DNA of 35,413 nucleotides from Winogradskyella sp. (GCF_013213975.1 NZ_JABSST010000032.1:1-35413), one strand, 5' to 3'; numbered from the stretch's first letter, positions 8,675 through 17,246 are shown. Notes: generated by a model from the letters alone, not told the origin. Numbers and translations: made by a program.

Positions 8675-9727
8675 ATGTACATTTACAAAAAGCACATTTA
8701 TATGGTTTTGAGAAGTCTTGTTATAATTACTTTCCTTACAATTAATATTGGTCAAAGTATTCAGATTTATGCTCAAAATAAAACAGATAATTCTAAGAAA
8801 ATGACTTCTGAAATAATTCAACCGCCATATCTAAAAAAAGGCGATACGGTAGCCATTGTTGCTCCATCTGGAATTTTAAAAAATAGAGAGCGTGAAGTGC
8901 AACAGGCTAAAGACCTTTTAAAAAATTGGGGATTAAATGTTGTTGTTGGAGACCATGTTTTTAGTAAGGCTAATCATTTTGCAGGTACTGATGATGAACG
9001 TTGTGAAGACTTACAGAAAGTAATGGATGATCCTAAGATTAGTGCCATTTGGTGCGCACGAGGTGGCTATGGTACGGTTAGAATCTTAGACAAATTGGAT
9101 TACACGAAATTTAAGGAACATCCTAAATGGATTATAGGGTATTCTGATATCACAGCATTGCATAATCAATTGCATAATAATGGTTTTCAATCGCTTCATG
9201 CTTTAATGTGCGTGAGCTTAACCAAAGATTTAAGCGAGATTAAAGAAACCGTAGACACCTTTAAATCTACCCTATTTGGCAAGCCTGTAAGTTATATTTT
9301 AGAAGGCTCAAGCGATAATAAAATAGGTAAAGCCACAGGTCCGTTAGTCGGTGGGAATTTAACGATGCTGCATACCATGTTAGGTTCTGATGAAAGCCTT
9401 GATACTTCAGGAAAAATTCTATTTATAGAAGAGATAGGTGAGTATAAATACCATATAGATCGTATGCTTCAAAGTATGAAACGTGCCGGTTATTTTGAAA
9501 ATCTTGGTGGATTAATTGTCGGTGATATGACAAAGCTTAGAAAAAATACAACACTTTGGGGTAGTTCTATAGAACAACTTATTTTAGATGCTTTGGCCGA
9601 TTATGATTTCCCTATTGCGTTTAATATGCCTGCTGGGCATGAGAAGGATAATAGAGCTTTGGTTTTAGGAAAGACGGTTACTTTAGATGTATCTAAAGAT
9701 AGTAGTTCTGTTATTTGTGAAAATTAA
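8675..9727 (+). CDS. LD-carboxypeptidase, peptidase family S66, with N-terminal signal peptide
   Basis: This 350-residue enzyme matches murein tetrapeptide LD-carboxypeptidases, which remove the terminal D-alanine from the muropeptide tetrapeptide stem. Motifs are LKKGDTVAIVAPSG (54-66), CARGGYG (127-133), GYSDIT with the nucleophile Ser157, IEEIGEYKYHIDRM (acidic residue Glu252 or Glu253) and GHEKDNRAL with His322. The Ser-Glu-His triad is therefore present. Many S66 enzymes are cytoplasmic and start near PPYLKKGD. Here 40-odd extra residues include a hydrophobic stretch (about 12-25) ending in IYAQ, which suggests export. An in-frame ATG at 8702 is an equally good signal-peptide start. The ATG at codon 43 would give a cytosolic form. 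Divergent from metG, convergent with the lipoprotein hydrolase. Confidence 0.9.
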   Translation: MYIYKKHIYMVLRSLVIITFLTINIGQSIQIYAQNKTDNSKKMTSEIIQPPYLKKGDTVAIVAPSGILKNREREVQQAKDLLKNWGLNVVVGDHVFSKANHFAGTDDERCEDLQKVMDDPKISAIWCARGGYGTVRILDKLDYTKFKEHPKWIIGYSDITALHNQLHNNGFQSLHALMCVSLTKDLSEIKETVDTFKSTLFGKPVSYILEGSSDNKIGKATGPLVGGNLTMLHTMLGSDESLDTSGKILFIEEIGEYKYHIDRMLQSMKRAGYFENLGGLIVGDMTKLRKNTTLWGSSIEQLILDALADYDFPIAFNMPAGHEKDNRALVLGKTVTLDVSKDSSSVICEN

Positions 9728-9764
9728 TTTTCGGAAAATAATTTCAGTGTTAATTACACTTGTA

Positions 9765-10808
9765 CTATTCCAAATCCTGTAACCACTTTTTTATAAACTC
9801 TAAGTAGCCCTTAGGTCGTTCATAGCTTATGTTAGTGTCTTCAAATTCATAAAAGCCACCTGTGTGACATTTGAATAAATTATGATTTGTTTCAGGATAG
9901 GTCTTTATAGTTAAATTGGTATTTGGTTTAATGTCATTTTCGTAAAGTGCTTTTGTTTTGTGCCAGTCGACGTGTTTATCCTTTTCACCAAAAATGGCTA
10001 ATACTGGACAATCTACTTTAGATAAAATACGATCAAAATCTTTGACATAAACCTGTAATCCTGTGACTGAATCTATGGTTTCTTTCATCAATTTTTCTTG
10101 ATAAGCATAATAACCTTCTGCGGTAGTTTTTCTGTGGTTGTTAAAGCGATAGAAAAACTTATTTTTTCGTAGGTTTTGGGTAGCTTCTAAATAAGTTTCA
10201 TAAGTTGCGCCGCTATGCGATAATCTTACACTTTCTTTTAATTCTTTTGAAAGCAGTGCAATACTATCCTTTGGTATACCAGCAATTTCTAAATTATTTT
10301 TGAATAAATAATCAAAGTTTTCTTTGTCATCTACACCACTTACAGAAATCCAAAACTTAATATTTTTATACTTATTAATTACAATAGGATTAATCCATCC
10401 TGCGCGACTAATTCCCCAAAGCCCAATCCTTTCTGAACCTGAAATAGTAGTTTCTTTTAATGTGTTTATAGCTGTAATAACTTCATCTGAGCTATTGTAA
10501 ACCGACTGATTATAATTAAAGCTACCACCACTTTTACCACAACCCATTTTGTCCCACATAAAGGTTGTATAGCCTGCGTTATTAATAGTATTTCTTATAT
10601 CTGCGTGCCAATTGTCGGCCACAGCATTAGTTTTCCCAGAGCCGTGAATAATAAGCACTAAACCTTTTGGGATTTGATTTTTTGGATAGTTAATTATACC
10701 GTTTAAAGTTACACCTTCAAATTGAAAATTAAACTCTTCTGAAGTTGCTCTTTTTTCTGATGTGCAACTAAAAATTATCAAGGTTAATATGAGAATAATT
10801 GGTTTCAT
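9765..10808 (-). CDS. Lipoprotein alpha/beta hydrolase (serine esterase/peptidase-like)
   Basis: This 347-residue protein has a short lipoprotein signal ending IIFSC (Cys15), so it is probably anchored in the inner or outer membrane and faces the periplasm or surface. The alpha/beta hydrolase fold is shown by the oxyanion segment LIIHGSGKT (52-60), the nucleophile elbow GISRAG (Ser134), the acid in FGEKDKHV (Asp277) and the histidine in PETNHN (His309). The fold family includes esterases, acyl-peptide hydrolases and X-Pro dipeptidyl-type enzymes; substrate is not evident. It is the last gene of a minus-strand run with two SxxK serine hydrolases and a membrane AraC regulator. A 230-bp gap that may hold a gene remnant separates it from the next hydrolase. 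Confidence 0.8.
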   Translation of the reverse strand: MKPIILILTLIIFSCTSEKRATSEEFNFQFEGVTLNGIINYPKNQIPKGLVLIIHGSGKTNAVADNWHADIRNTINNAGYTTFMWDKMGCGKSGGSFNYNQSVYNSSDEVITAINTLKETTISGSERIGLWGISRAGWINPIVINKYKNIKFWISVSGVDDKENFDYLFKNNLEIAGIPKDSIALLSKELKESVRLSHSGATYETYLEATQNLRKNKFFYRFNNHRKTTAEGYYAYQEKLMKETIDSVTGLQVYVKDFDRILSKVDCPVLAIFGEKDKHVDWHKTKALYENDIKPNTNLTIKTYPETNHNLFKCHTGGFYEFEDTNISYERPKGYLEFIKKWLQDLE

Positions 10809-10830
10809 TTTAATCTAAAATTTTACAGGC

Positions 10831-10965
10831 TTATGTCGTATTTTCTAAGGTTACATGCTTAATAATGACCTGCTCTTCTTTGACTGAGTTTGGGTATTGA
10901 CCTGTGTTGCGCATAAAAACTAACTCTGCAATAAAAAATCCTCTATTTTGGATCGACTCTACCAT
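10831..10965 (-). other. Possible gene remnant or small ORF in a 230-bp gap
   Basis: On the minus strand one frame is open for about 61 codons before a TAA at 10831-10833. An ATG at 10963-10965 gives a 44-residue peptide (MVESIQNRGFFIAELVFMRN at its start). The frame upstream of the ATG also reads as plausible protein (YQQAILRATLA), which looks more like the tail of a lost gene than a genuine small gene. No family is recognised. The surrounding 10809-11038 interval holds nothing else I can support. Confidence 0.22.
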
Positions 10966-11038
10966 TGCTAATGTGGCTCGTAAAATAGCCTGTTGATATT
11001 TGAGGTGGCATTTGGATCTTTAGAGTTAATTTTATCAT

Positions 11039-12724
11039 TTAGTTGGCTTTATTAAATGAAAATAATGTTTCTTTTTTGGAATTTATTTGCCGAAAACCTA
11101 TCACATTTTTTTTCTTATCCATATTAAATTCAATCTTAGACAGTAAGCCTTCTTCTGAAAAGAAAAATGTATCAGAAACAGAAAACAACGAATACTTTCC
11201 AGATTTGATGTTCTTATACGTTAAAGCATTATCTTCTGTCTTCAACTCGTATACCGCATCTAACTCTGTGCAGTAATATACGCCTTCATATTTTTTAAAT
11301 TCGTCTTTATTAAAATAGAACGTTTCTGCTACTCTTGGAGCATTTATATCGTTATATTCTAGTGCGTTAACCACACCATCTTTATCGAATTTAAAGGTAA
11401 TGGTTCTGTTGCCATAAGCTCGAACTCTAAAGGTGGTTTTGTTAACAGGAATCATTTCAAAGGTATTTTCGGAAGTGGCTCTGGTGAAAAGTTGATTGCC
11501 TTTTCTGGTGATGTCTAAATACCAAGCTTCACCGAGCTTAAATTTACCAATAAACTGATCTAAATGTGCTACGGAAGTATCAATAGCCTCTGAAGTTGAT
11601 TCAGACGCATTAGTATCATTATCTTCTTGCTTATTATCTTCTGAATTTTCCGGTTTAAACGGCAATACAACATTTAAGTACAAACTCATGATTGATCCTG
11701 TATGCACCCGATAATTATTGGCAAAAAATACACCGATTTTTTGTTCTGGAATAATAGTCATTTCAGACGTAAATGATGCCCAACTTCCACTATGACCAAT
11801 TGTTTTTACATCATTATGTGAACTTATTTCAATGCCATATGCATAGTTATTTTCTATACCATTATTCAACTTTTTGGTACTAAACATTTTATTAATAATC
11901 GCTTGTTTATCTTCTGGCGGAAAGAGTAAGAAATTCATCCATTTTGCCATATCTGTCGCATTAGAAATGAGTGAGCTAGAGCCTAACGCGCTGGTATTGT
12001 ATGCCTCACGTATACACTCATTTCCTTTAAGCATATAAGCAGAGGCCATACCGACAATAACTTTATGAGTGTCTTCATTGAAAAATGTATGTGTCATTTC
12101 TAAGGGTTGAAAGATATGCTCTTGGGTCCAGCTCGCAAAGGACTGCCCTGTAATGTTTTCAATGATTTTAGTGAGTAGCACATAGCCAGAGTTGGAGTAT
12201 TGATAACGTTCACCGGATATAAAGTTTAGGCTTTTTTGTGCGTAGATTAATCTTAATAATTGATCAGTGGTAATTCTATCTTCATTAGACCAGCCCATTT
12301 GATAAATTAAGGAGGTCCAGTTTTTAATACCACTTGTGTGATGTACTAAATGCCCAACCGTTATGGGATGGTCGTAAACCGGAAAGTTTGGTAAGTATTT
12401 TTGTATGTGATCTTGTGTAGATAATTTACCCTCAACCTCTAAGGTAGCAATGGCGTAGCCAGTAAACACTTTGGCTATAGATGCCAAATCGTACTTGGTG
12501 TCGATGGTGTTTTTTATATTTAATTCTATGCTCGATAGGCCGTTTGCAGCTGTATAAAATGTTTGATTATTTTTTGTGATGATGACCGATGTACCTGGTG
12601 TTACGTCTACTACTCTGTCTACATATGTTGTCACAGAGTCAAGGTGTTTTAAAAGTGTTTCGTTCTGAGTTTGTGTAAAACCAATAAGGCAGTAGAGTAA
12701 ACCAATTAATTTTAGTATTTTCAT
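11039..12724 (-). CDS. Secreted serine hydrolase, beta-lactamase/class C PBP-like
   Basis: This 561-residue protein begins with a short signal peptide (MKILKLIGLLYCLIGFTQTQ). The beta-lactamase-fold domain has the SxxK motif SIAK (Ser82-Lys85), the tyrosine motif YSN (176-178) and HSG (310-312) in place of KTG, as in serine esterases and D-aminopeptidases of class C. A low-complexity Asp/Glu/Ser/Asn linker at about 358-383 leads to a C-terminal beta-rich domain (from LDQFIGKFKLGEAWYLDITR) resembling the lipocalin-like barrels often attached to these enzymes. Likely activity is an ester, amide or D-amino-acid peptide hydrolase in the periplasm or outside the cell. It follows a second enzyme of the same family by 68 bp on the same strand and probably shares its transcript. 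Confidence 0.85.
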   Translation of the reverse strand: MKILKLIGLLYCLIGFTQTQNETLLKHLDSVTTYVDRVVDVTPGTSVIITKNNQTFYTAANGLSSIELNIKNTIDTKYDLASIAKVFTGYAIATLEVEGKLSTQDHIQKYLPNFPVYDHPITVGHLVHHTSGIKNWTSLIYQMGWSNEDRITTDQLLRLIYAQKSLNFISGERYQYSNSGYVLLTKIIENITGQSFASWTQEHIFQPLEMTHTFFNEDTHKVIVGMASAYMLKGNECIREAYNTSALGSSSLISNATDMAKWMNFLLFPPEDKQAIINKMFSTKKLNNGIENNYAYGIEISSHNDVKTIGHSGSWASFTSEMTIIPEQKIGVFFANNYRVHTGSIMSLYLNVVLPFKPENSEDNKQEDNDTNASESTSEAIDTSVAHLDQFIGKFKLGEAWYLDITRKGNQLFTRATSENTFEMIPVNKTTFRVRAYGNRTITFKFDKDGVVNALEYNDINAPRVAETFYFNKDEFKKYEGVYYCTELDAVYELKTEDNALTYKNIKSGKYSLFSVSDTFFFSEEGLLSKIEFNMDKKKNVIGFRQINSKKETLFSFNKAN

Positions 12725-12792
12725 TTTTTATATCATTTTGAGTAAGGATTAAGCTGAAATTATAAACTGTGAAAAAGCTATAAGTAGATGTT

Positions 12793-14916
12793 TTATTGTT
12801 TATTGATGGCTTCTAAAACTTGATTAGACAATTCTTCCCCATTCTTATCAATAGTTACAAACCAAACATTATTTGTACACGTTCTACTTAAAACATCTTT
12901 AGAATCGCAAAGTTGCGTGGTGCCCTTGATGATGTATCCGTCATCAACTTTTTCGGCAGTATAGGCATAATCATTATCAGACTTTCCGTAGGTATTTTGC
13001 CAAATTTTATTGCCTTTTTTATTTACTTTAATCACATAAAAATCATAATTGCCCACGCCATAAGAACTGGTTGACCCAACAATTAAATACCCATCTTCAG
13101 TATCTATAATTGAACTGGCCTTATCCCAACTTTTTCCACCCAAACGCTTAAACCATTCTTCATTACCTTCGCCATCGTTTTTGGTTAATAAGATATCTGA
13201 GGTATCCCCATTTTTTGAGCCAATAGTACTCACTTGGATATAGCCGTTTTCAGTTTTAATTTTTGGTTGAAATTTTAGGTTAGTTTTCTTTTTAAAGCTC
13301 ATATTAGTGGCTCTTCCAAGAGAGACAATCAATTTAACTGGTCTGTCAAAAGCATCTCTTTCTACCTTGAATATAAAGTTGCCAGATTGCATTTCTTCTT
13401 TATTTAAAATCTCAACATCTCTTTCATTTGACTTGGTTGAGAATTTTGCTTTCAAAATATTGTCTTCAGATAGTCTTAAAGTAAGATTGATATCCAATTC
13501 TAAATTGTGATATGTTCCAACTAAGGCCTCTAAATCTTGAGCTGTCGCTAATGGTGTGTTTATTTTTTTAAATTCGGTTGTTGAACCATCTGTGTCAAAT
13601 AATACCATTTCATCGTCGTAAAATATAATTTTTTGTCTGTCGTCATAATTAGGATGATACAGATAGTTTTTTTCTTCAATGAGTTCAATTTTTAAATTCC
13701 CTCTTTTAAAATAGGTTTTATTGTATTCATCTTCAATTCTAATCAATTGACCTTTTGATGATCTATATTGTGCGTAAACCTGAGGATTTTTATTTTTTAT
13801 AGTTTCAAAATAGCGATCTGCATAAGTGCTTTCTTTTTCTTTAGTTGGTTTTAAAAGCACTTTCGAAATTTGGTCAGCCATATCATCAGTACCAATTTTC
13901 CCATTATTAGTCATCACAAAAATGCTAAGGTTTTCATCTGTAAAACGAACGGTTTGCGATTTATACCCATAAGTACCACCATCGTGATGAACGGCTTTAT
14001 GAGGGCCATAATACCAATTGAATAATCTTAAACCAAAACCATAGGTTTTAATCTCACTATTGTCAATAGCCAACTGACTTTTAATAAGTAATTCGTTGTT
14101 TTGTTTTTTAGCATTTTGAAGTGCTTGTTCATAGATTAATTGATCTTTTAATGTGGTAAATAAAAATCCCTCACCAGCGGTTTTAGTTACTTTAATGTCT
14201 TCATACCACTCTCCGCCTCCCCAATCTGAATATGCCTCTGCTTTATTAGGGATAACTGTCATATAGCCTCTTGGAAATTCTGTATTTTTCATTCCTAAGG
14301 ATTCAAAAAATGTTTTGGCGTATACTTTAAACTTTTTGTCAGTAACTTTTTCAATAATTTGAGCTAAAACAGTATAACCAGAATTACTATACTGATATTG
14401 AGATCCAGGTTTAAATGCTAAATCCTCTTGTTTTTCTAACAATTCAATAATGTCATTGTTGTCTAAGCCAACACGCGTCCACCACGCTTTGTCTTGTAAA
14501 TCCATTAATCCAATATATTCTCTAATACCACTAGTGTGATTGATGAGATGTCTAATCTTGATGTCTTCTTTTACCTTTGGATATAGCGTTGGCAAATATG
14601 TTCTAATATCATCCTCTAAAGACACTTTGTCCTCTAAAGACAACTTAAGAATCATTAATGCTGTAAACTGCTTAGCTGTAGATGCGATATTTGATCGCGT
14701 GTTTTTATCCATTTTTAACTTATGAGACAGGTTTGCCATACCATAATATTTCTCATAAATAATTTGCCCGTTTTTAACTGCACCAACCATCATTCCGGGG
14801 TCATTTTTATCTATTGAAGCCTCAATAATTGAATCAATTTTTTTTGTGAAGTTATTTTGCGATGTTAAGGCTAGTGCAAATACGCAGCTGATAAGTGTTA
14901 GTGGTAGCTTAACCAT
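12793..14916 (-). CDS. Secreted serine hydrolase (beta-lactamase/class C PBP-like) with C-terminal propeller-like repeats
   Basis: I prefer the ATG at 14914-14916 (707 residues), which puts a signal peptide (MVKLPLTLISCVFALALTS) at the N-terminus. The longer form from 14976 adds a basic tail with no hydrophobic leader. In the longer numbering the motifs are STAK (Ser99-Lys102), YSN (196-198) and HHDGG (His331). All three class C-type motifs are present. A beta domain follows (about 480-570, LVGTYHNLELDINLTL). The last 150 residues contain repeats of the form DGYLIVGSTSSYG..NYDFYVIKVNKKGNKIWQNTYG, as in beta-propeller blades, but only about three are present. It lies 80 bp downstream of the AraC-type regulator on the same strand and 68 bp before a second serine hydrolase. 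It is probably an envelope peptidase or esterase; the substrate is unknown. Confidence 0.83.
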   Translation of the reverse strand: MVKLPLTLISCVFALALTSQNNFTKKIDSIIEASIDKNDPGMMVGAVKNGQIIYEKYYGMANLSHKLKMDKNTRSNIASTAKQFTALMILKLSLEDKVSLEDDIRTYLPTLYPKVKEDIKIRHLINHTSGIREYIGLMDLQDKAWWTRVGLDNNDIIELLEKQEDLAFKPGSQYQYSNSGYTVLAQIIEKVTDKKFKVYAKTFFESLGMKNTEFPRGYMTVIPNKAEAYSDWGGGEWYEDIKVTKTAGEGFLFTTLKDQLIYEQALQNAKKQNNELLIKSQLAIDNSEIKTYGFGLRLFNWYYGPHKAVHHDGGTYGYKSQTVRFTDENLSIFVMTNNGKIGTDDMADQISKVLLKPTKEKESTYADRYFETIKNKNPQVYAQYRSSKGQLIRIEDEYNKTYFKRGNLKIELIEEKNYLYHPNYDDRQKIIFYDDEMVLFDTDGSTTEFKKINTPLATAQDLEALVGTYHNLELDINLTLRLSEDNILKAKFSTKSNERDVEILNKEEMQSGNFIFKVERDAFDRPVKLIVSLGRATNMSFKKKTNLKFQPKIKTENGYIQVSTIGSKNGDTSDILLTKNDGEGNEEWFKRLGGKSWDKASSIIDTEDGYLIVGSTSSYGVGNYDFYVIKVNKKGNKIWQNTYGKSDNDYAYTAEKVDDGYIIKGTTQLCDSKDVLSRTCTNNVWFVTIDKNGEELSNQVLEAINKQ

Positions 14917-14971
14917 ACGTTTTGATTTGTAATTATGATACAAAATTGTATTAATAAATCTTATCGTTCGC

Positions 14972-14989
14972 CTCAAATCTCGATTTGAG
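14972..14989 (-). repeat. Perfect 8-bp inverted repeat between regulator and hydrolase genes
   Basis: CTCAAATC (14972-14979) and GATTTGAG (14982-14989) are separated by 2 bp. The element lies 7 bp past the stop of the AraC-type regulator and 55 bp before the hydrolase start. No T-run follows on the minus strand, so a terminator is unlikely; the tight spacing would suit an operator for a dimeric protein. The symmetry is directly seen; the role is inferred. Confidence 0.4.
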
Positions 14990-14996
14990 ACCTGTT

Positions 14997-16043
14997 TTAA
15001 GATGACTTTTCAATAAAATCTTTTGGGGACAGTGTTGTACTTTTCTTGAATGCGCGATTAAACGTTGCTTTGCTATTAAAGCCTGATTCTAATGCTATTC
15101 CTAGTAAAGTAATGGTGTTGTGCTCACCATTTTTAAGTCGTTCTTTAACAGATTCAATTCTGTAATGATTGATAAAATCATTGAAGTTCATATTAAAACC
15201 TGAATTTACAATACGTGAAACAGTTTTTTGGGTTGTACCTAAAGCATCTGCAACTTCCGAGAGTGTTAACCTAGGATTTTCAAATAACTTATCTTTAGTC
15301 ATTAATTGAGACAATTGATTTTTCCAAGGTTCAATATCTAAATCTGTTTCACTAGACTTAATATCTTTAATTGTTGGTTCTAGTGAATCTTCAAATACAT
15401 TAACTGTTTTAAGTTGCTCCTCTTGGAGTGTAGTTTGCTTAATACTATTGCTATAGCCATTTATAGCCATATAATAAAACACGAAGGAGAAGGCAATATA
15501 GTGCCAAAACTGACTGCCAAAATTGCCCCATTCTGGATTGATAATAAAAAATAAGGCACGTAAAATTAAAATGGCTAAAAAGGCAATCATAAAATTTCGA
15601 ATCCAACTAAAGAGAATCGTATCAGCATAACTAACCTTATCAAAAAGTAGTTTTTTATAACCCGAGTAATGCCTAAGGCTTAATACTAAATAAAAAGCCA
15701 TGGATAATAAACCTGTGCTTTGATACCAATTGGCTAAATCTTTGTCCCGTCTAATAGCATAAAAGTAGTATTCATCTAAAATCAGTTTATCAGTTACAAA
15801 TACCACTAAACTATAAAAGAGGTATAATAAAGCCGGAATAAAATGAAAGTAGTCGTTTCGAGACAGTTTGAAAGAATTATTTAAAAGGCTCTTAGTGTAA
15901 AAGTAAACTACTGGACCAATTAATAAAACTTGCATAAAAGGGACAAAAAATAAGATATCTGCTGTGTATTCATAGTTGTCCGAATACCAACCGGCATAAC
16001 CCAACATGTATGGGACAAGGTACATAGCATAAAGAAATAACAA
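14997..16043 (-). CDS. Membrane-anchored AraC-family transcriptional regulator (7TM-type sensor plus HTH)
   Basis: The 348 residues from the TTG at 16043 contain several hydrophobic helices (for example LFLYAMYLVPYML, DILFFVPFMQVLLIGPVVYFY, FHFIPALLYLFYSLVVFV, MIAFLAILILRALFFII and YIAFSFVFYYMAI). A cytoplasmic linker follows, then a C-terminal AraC/XylS HTH_18 domain (about 250-348, with LTLSEVADALGTTQKTVSRIVN and GIALESGFNSKATFNRAFKK). The protein senses something at the inner membrane and regulates transcription in one chain. The frame stays open upstream to 16238 and encodes another helix that fits the family (FILSFPFSFNEKSGLLLVFF), but with no ATG, GTG or TTG. The real start is therefore probably earlier, perhaps an ATT near 16208. 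It precedes the two serine hydrolases on the same strand and is a good candidate for their regulator. Confidence 0.85.
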   Translation of the reverse strand: MLFLYAMYLVPYMLGYAGWYSDNYEYTADILFFVPFMQVLLIGPVVYFYTKSLLNNSFKLSRNDYFHFIPALLYLFYSLVVFVTDKLILDEYYFYAIRRDKDLANWYQSTGLLSMAFYLVLSLRHYSGYKKLLFDKVSYADTILFSWIRNFMIAFLAILILRALFFIINPEWGNFGSQFWHYIAFSFVFYYMAINGYSNSIKQTTLQEEQLKTVNVFEDSLEPTIKDIKSSETDLDIEPWKNQLSQLMTKDKLFENPRLTLSEVADALGTTQKTVSRIVNSGFNMNFNDFINHYRIESVKERLKNGEHNTITLLGIALESGFNSKATFNRAFKKSTTLSPKDFIEKSS

Positions 16044-16246
16044 TAGACTTAACCAACTACTTGGCTTGTGATTATTAATAATGCCTTTTCGTAAAGAAAG
16101 AAACGAAAAAACTAAACCATGAAAAAAGAAAACTAAGAGTAGTCCACTTTTTTCATTAAAACTAAATGGAAAGCTTAATATAAAGTTGATAGAGAGTTGT
16201 ATTATAATGTAATCTAAATGTAAGACTATTTTTTTATTTTAGAGTT

Positions 16247-16606
16247 ATGGCGCAACATAACGATCTTGGGAAAAAAGGTGAAACTCTAGCTGTAGAGTTT
16301 TTAGAGCAAAACAACTATCAAATTCTTGAACGCAATTATAGATATGATAAAGCAGAAGTAGATATCATTGCTCAAACTTCTAATGTTCTAGCCATTATAG
16401 AGGTAAAAACCAGATCTTCGACTACATTTGGTAATCCGGAGGAATTTGTTAAGCCAAAACAGATAAAGAACTTAGTAAAAGCTGTAGATGCCTATGTTAC
16501 TGAAAATGACTTAGAGGTGGAAGTTAGATTTGATATTATAGCTATCGTACATGAAAATGGGCAATTTTCAGTAGAACATTTAAAAGAGGCCTTCTATCAT
16601 TTTTAA
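16247..16606 (+). CDS. YraN/UPF0102 family nuclease-fold protein
   Basis: This complete 119-residue protein matches the small restriction-endonuclease-like family UPF0102. It starts DLGKKGETLAVEFLEQNNYQ, and the PD-(D/E)xK-type core is EVDIIAQ followed by IIEVKTR (the E-V-D and E-V-K elements), then the family segment SSTTFGNPEEFVKPKQIKNL. The family is implicated in DNA processing or recombination but its precise role is not settled. It is divergent from the AraC-type gene. If that gene starts at about 16208, the two starts are only about 38 bp apart. It is convergent with nadD across 52 bp. Confidence 0.93.
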   Translation: MAQHNDLGKKGETLAVEFLEQNNYQILERNYRYDKAEVDIIAQTSNVLAIIEVKTRSSTTFGNPEEFVKPKQIKNLVKAVDAYVTENDLEVEVRFDIIAIVHENGQFSVEHLKEAFYHF

Positions 16607-16658
16607 TGAAGATTAAGTATCTCATTAAATTAATTCCTGAATTTAATTAAATGCCTTT

Positions 16659-17240
16659 TTAGGATTTATAAAAGTTCATTTCATCAATGTATTGCCATAC
16701 ATTTTCAGGCAACATTGGACGAATATTTTTACCGGCCGCAATTTCCTTTCTAATAAATGTAGAGGATAATTCCATGATTGGAGCCGAAACATTTAATATT
16801 TTAGGATGATTATTAAATTGGGTTTCAATCTTTCCTTGCGATAGTCTCGGATAAACATAGATGGAATGATGTTTTAGAATGAGTTCATGATTTTTCCATT
16901 TATGAAAACTCTTTAAATTGTCTTCACCCATTATTAATGAAAATTCATAATCTGGAAATTTTTCATGTAAATAGGTTAATGTATCAATAGTGTAGTTTGG
17001 TTGCTTTAGTCCAAATTCTATATTACTTGGTCTGAGTTTGTCATAATCCTTAGTGGCGCGATAGACCATCTCTAAGCGCTGATGATTATCCAATAAGGTA
17101 CTTTTCTTTTTAAAAGGGCTTTGTGGAGTAACAACAAACCAAACTTGATCAAGGTCGCTATGTTCTGCTAAATGATTAGCAATAGTGAGATGACCAACGT
17201 GGATTGGATTGAATGTTCCGAAATAAAGACCAATGTTCAT
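16659..17240 (-). CDS. nadD: Nicotinate-nucleotide adenylyltransferase
   Basis: This 193-residue enzyme transfers AMP from ATP to nicotinate mononucleotide in NAD synthesis. The nucleotidyltransferase motif GTFNPIHVGH is at 8-17 (His14 and His17 bind ATP phosphates) and the C-terminal motif SSTFIR is at 159-164. SLIMGEDNLKSFHKW in the middle fits the substrate-binding region. It starts 6 bp after gmk ends and is the last gene of the yicC-gmk-nadD operon. Confidence 0.97.
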   Translation of the reverse strand: MNIGLYFGTFNPIHVGHLTIANHLAEHSDLDQVWFVVTPQSPFKKKSTLLDNHQRLEMVYRATKDYDKLRPSNIEFGLKQPNYTIDTLTYLHEKFPDYEFSLIMGEDNLKSFHKWKNHELILKHHSIYVYPRLSQGKIETQFNNHPKILNVSAPIMELSSTFIRKEIAAGKNIRPMLPENVWQYIDEMNFYKS

Positions 17241-17246
17241 AGAACC

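Noticed and set aside
9728..9764. Short hairpin ATTTT-CGG-AAAAT between the LD-carboxypeptidase and hydrolase genes
   Set aside because: Five A-T pairs with a 3-nt loop is too weak to call a terminator.
11039..14916. Labelling the two SxxK enzymes as true antibiotic-resistance beta-lactamases
   Set aside because: They have HSG or HDGG where class C beta-lactamases carry KTG, and additional domains, so esterase or peptidase roles are at least as likely.
16624..16652. AT-only inverted repeat (ATTAAATT/AATTTAAT) between yraN and nadD
   Set aside because: Only A-T pairs in very AT-rich DNA, weak stem, no clear T-run; not called a terminator.
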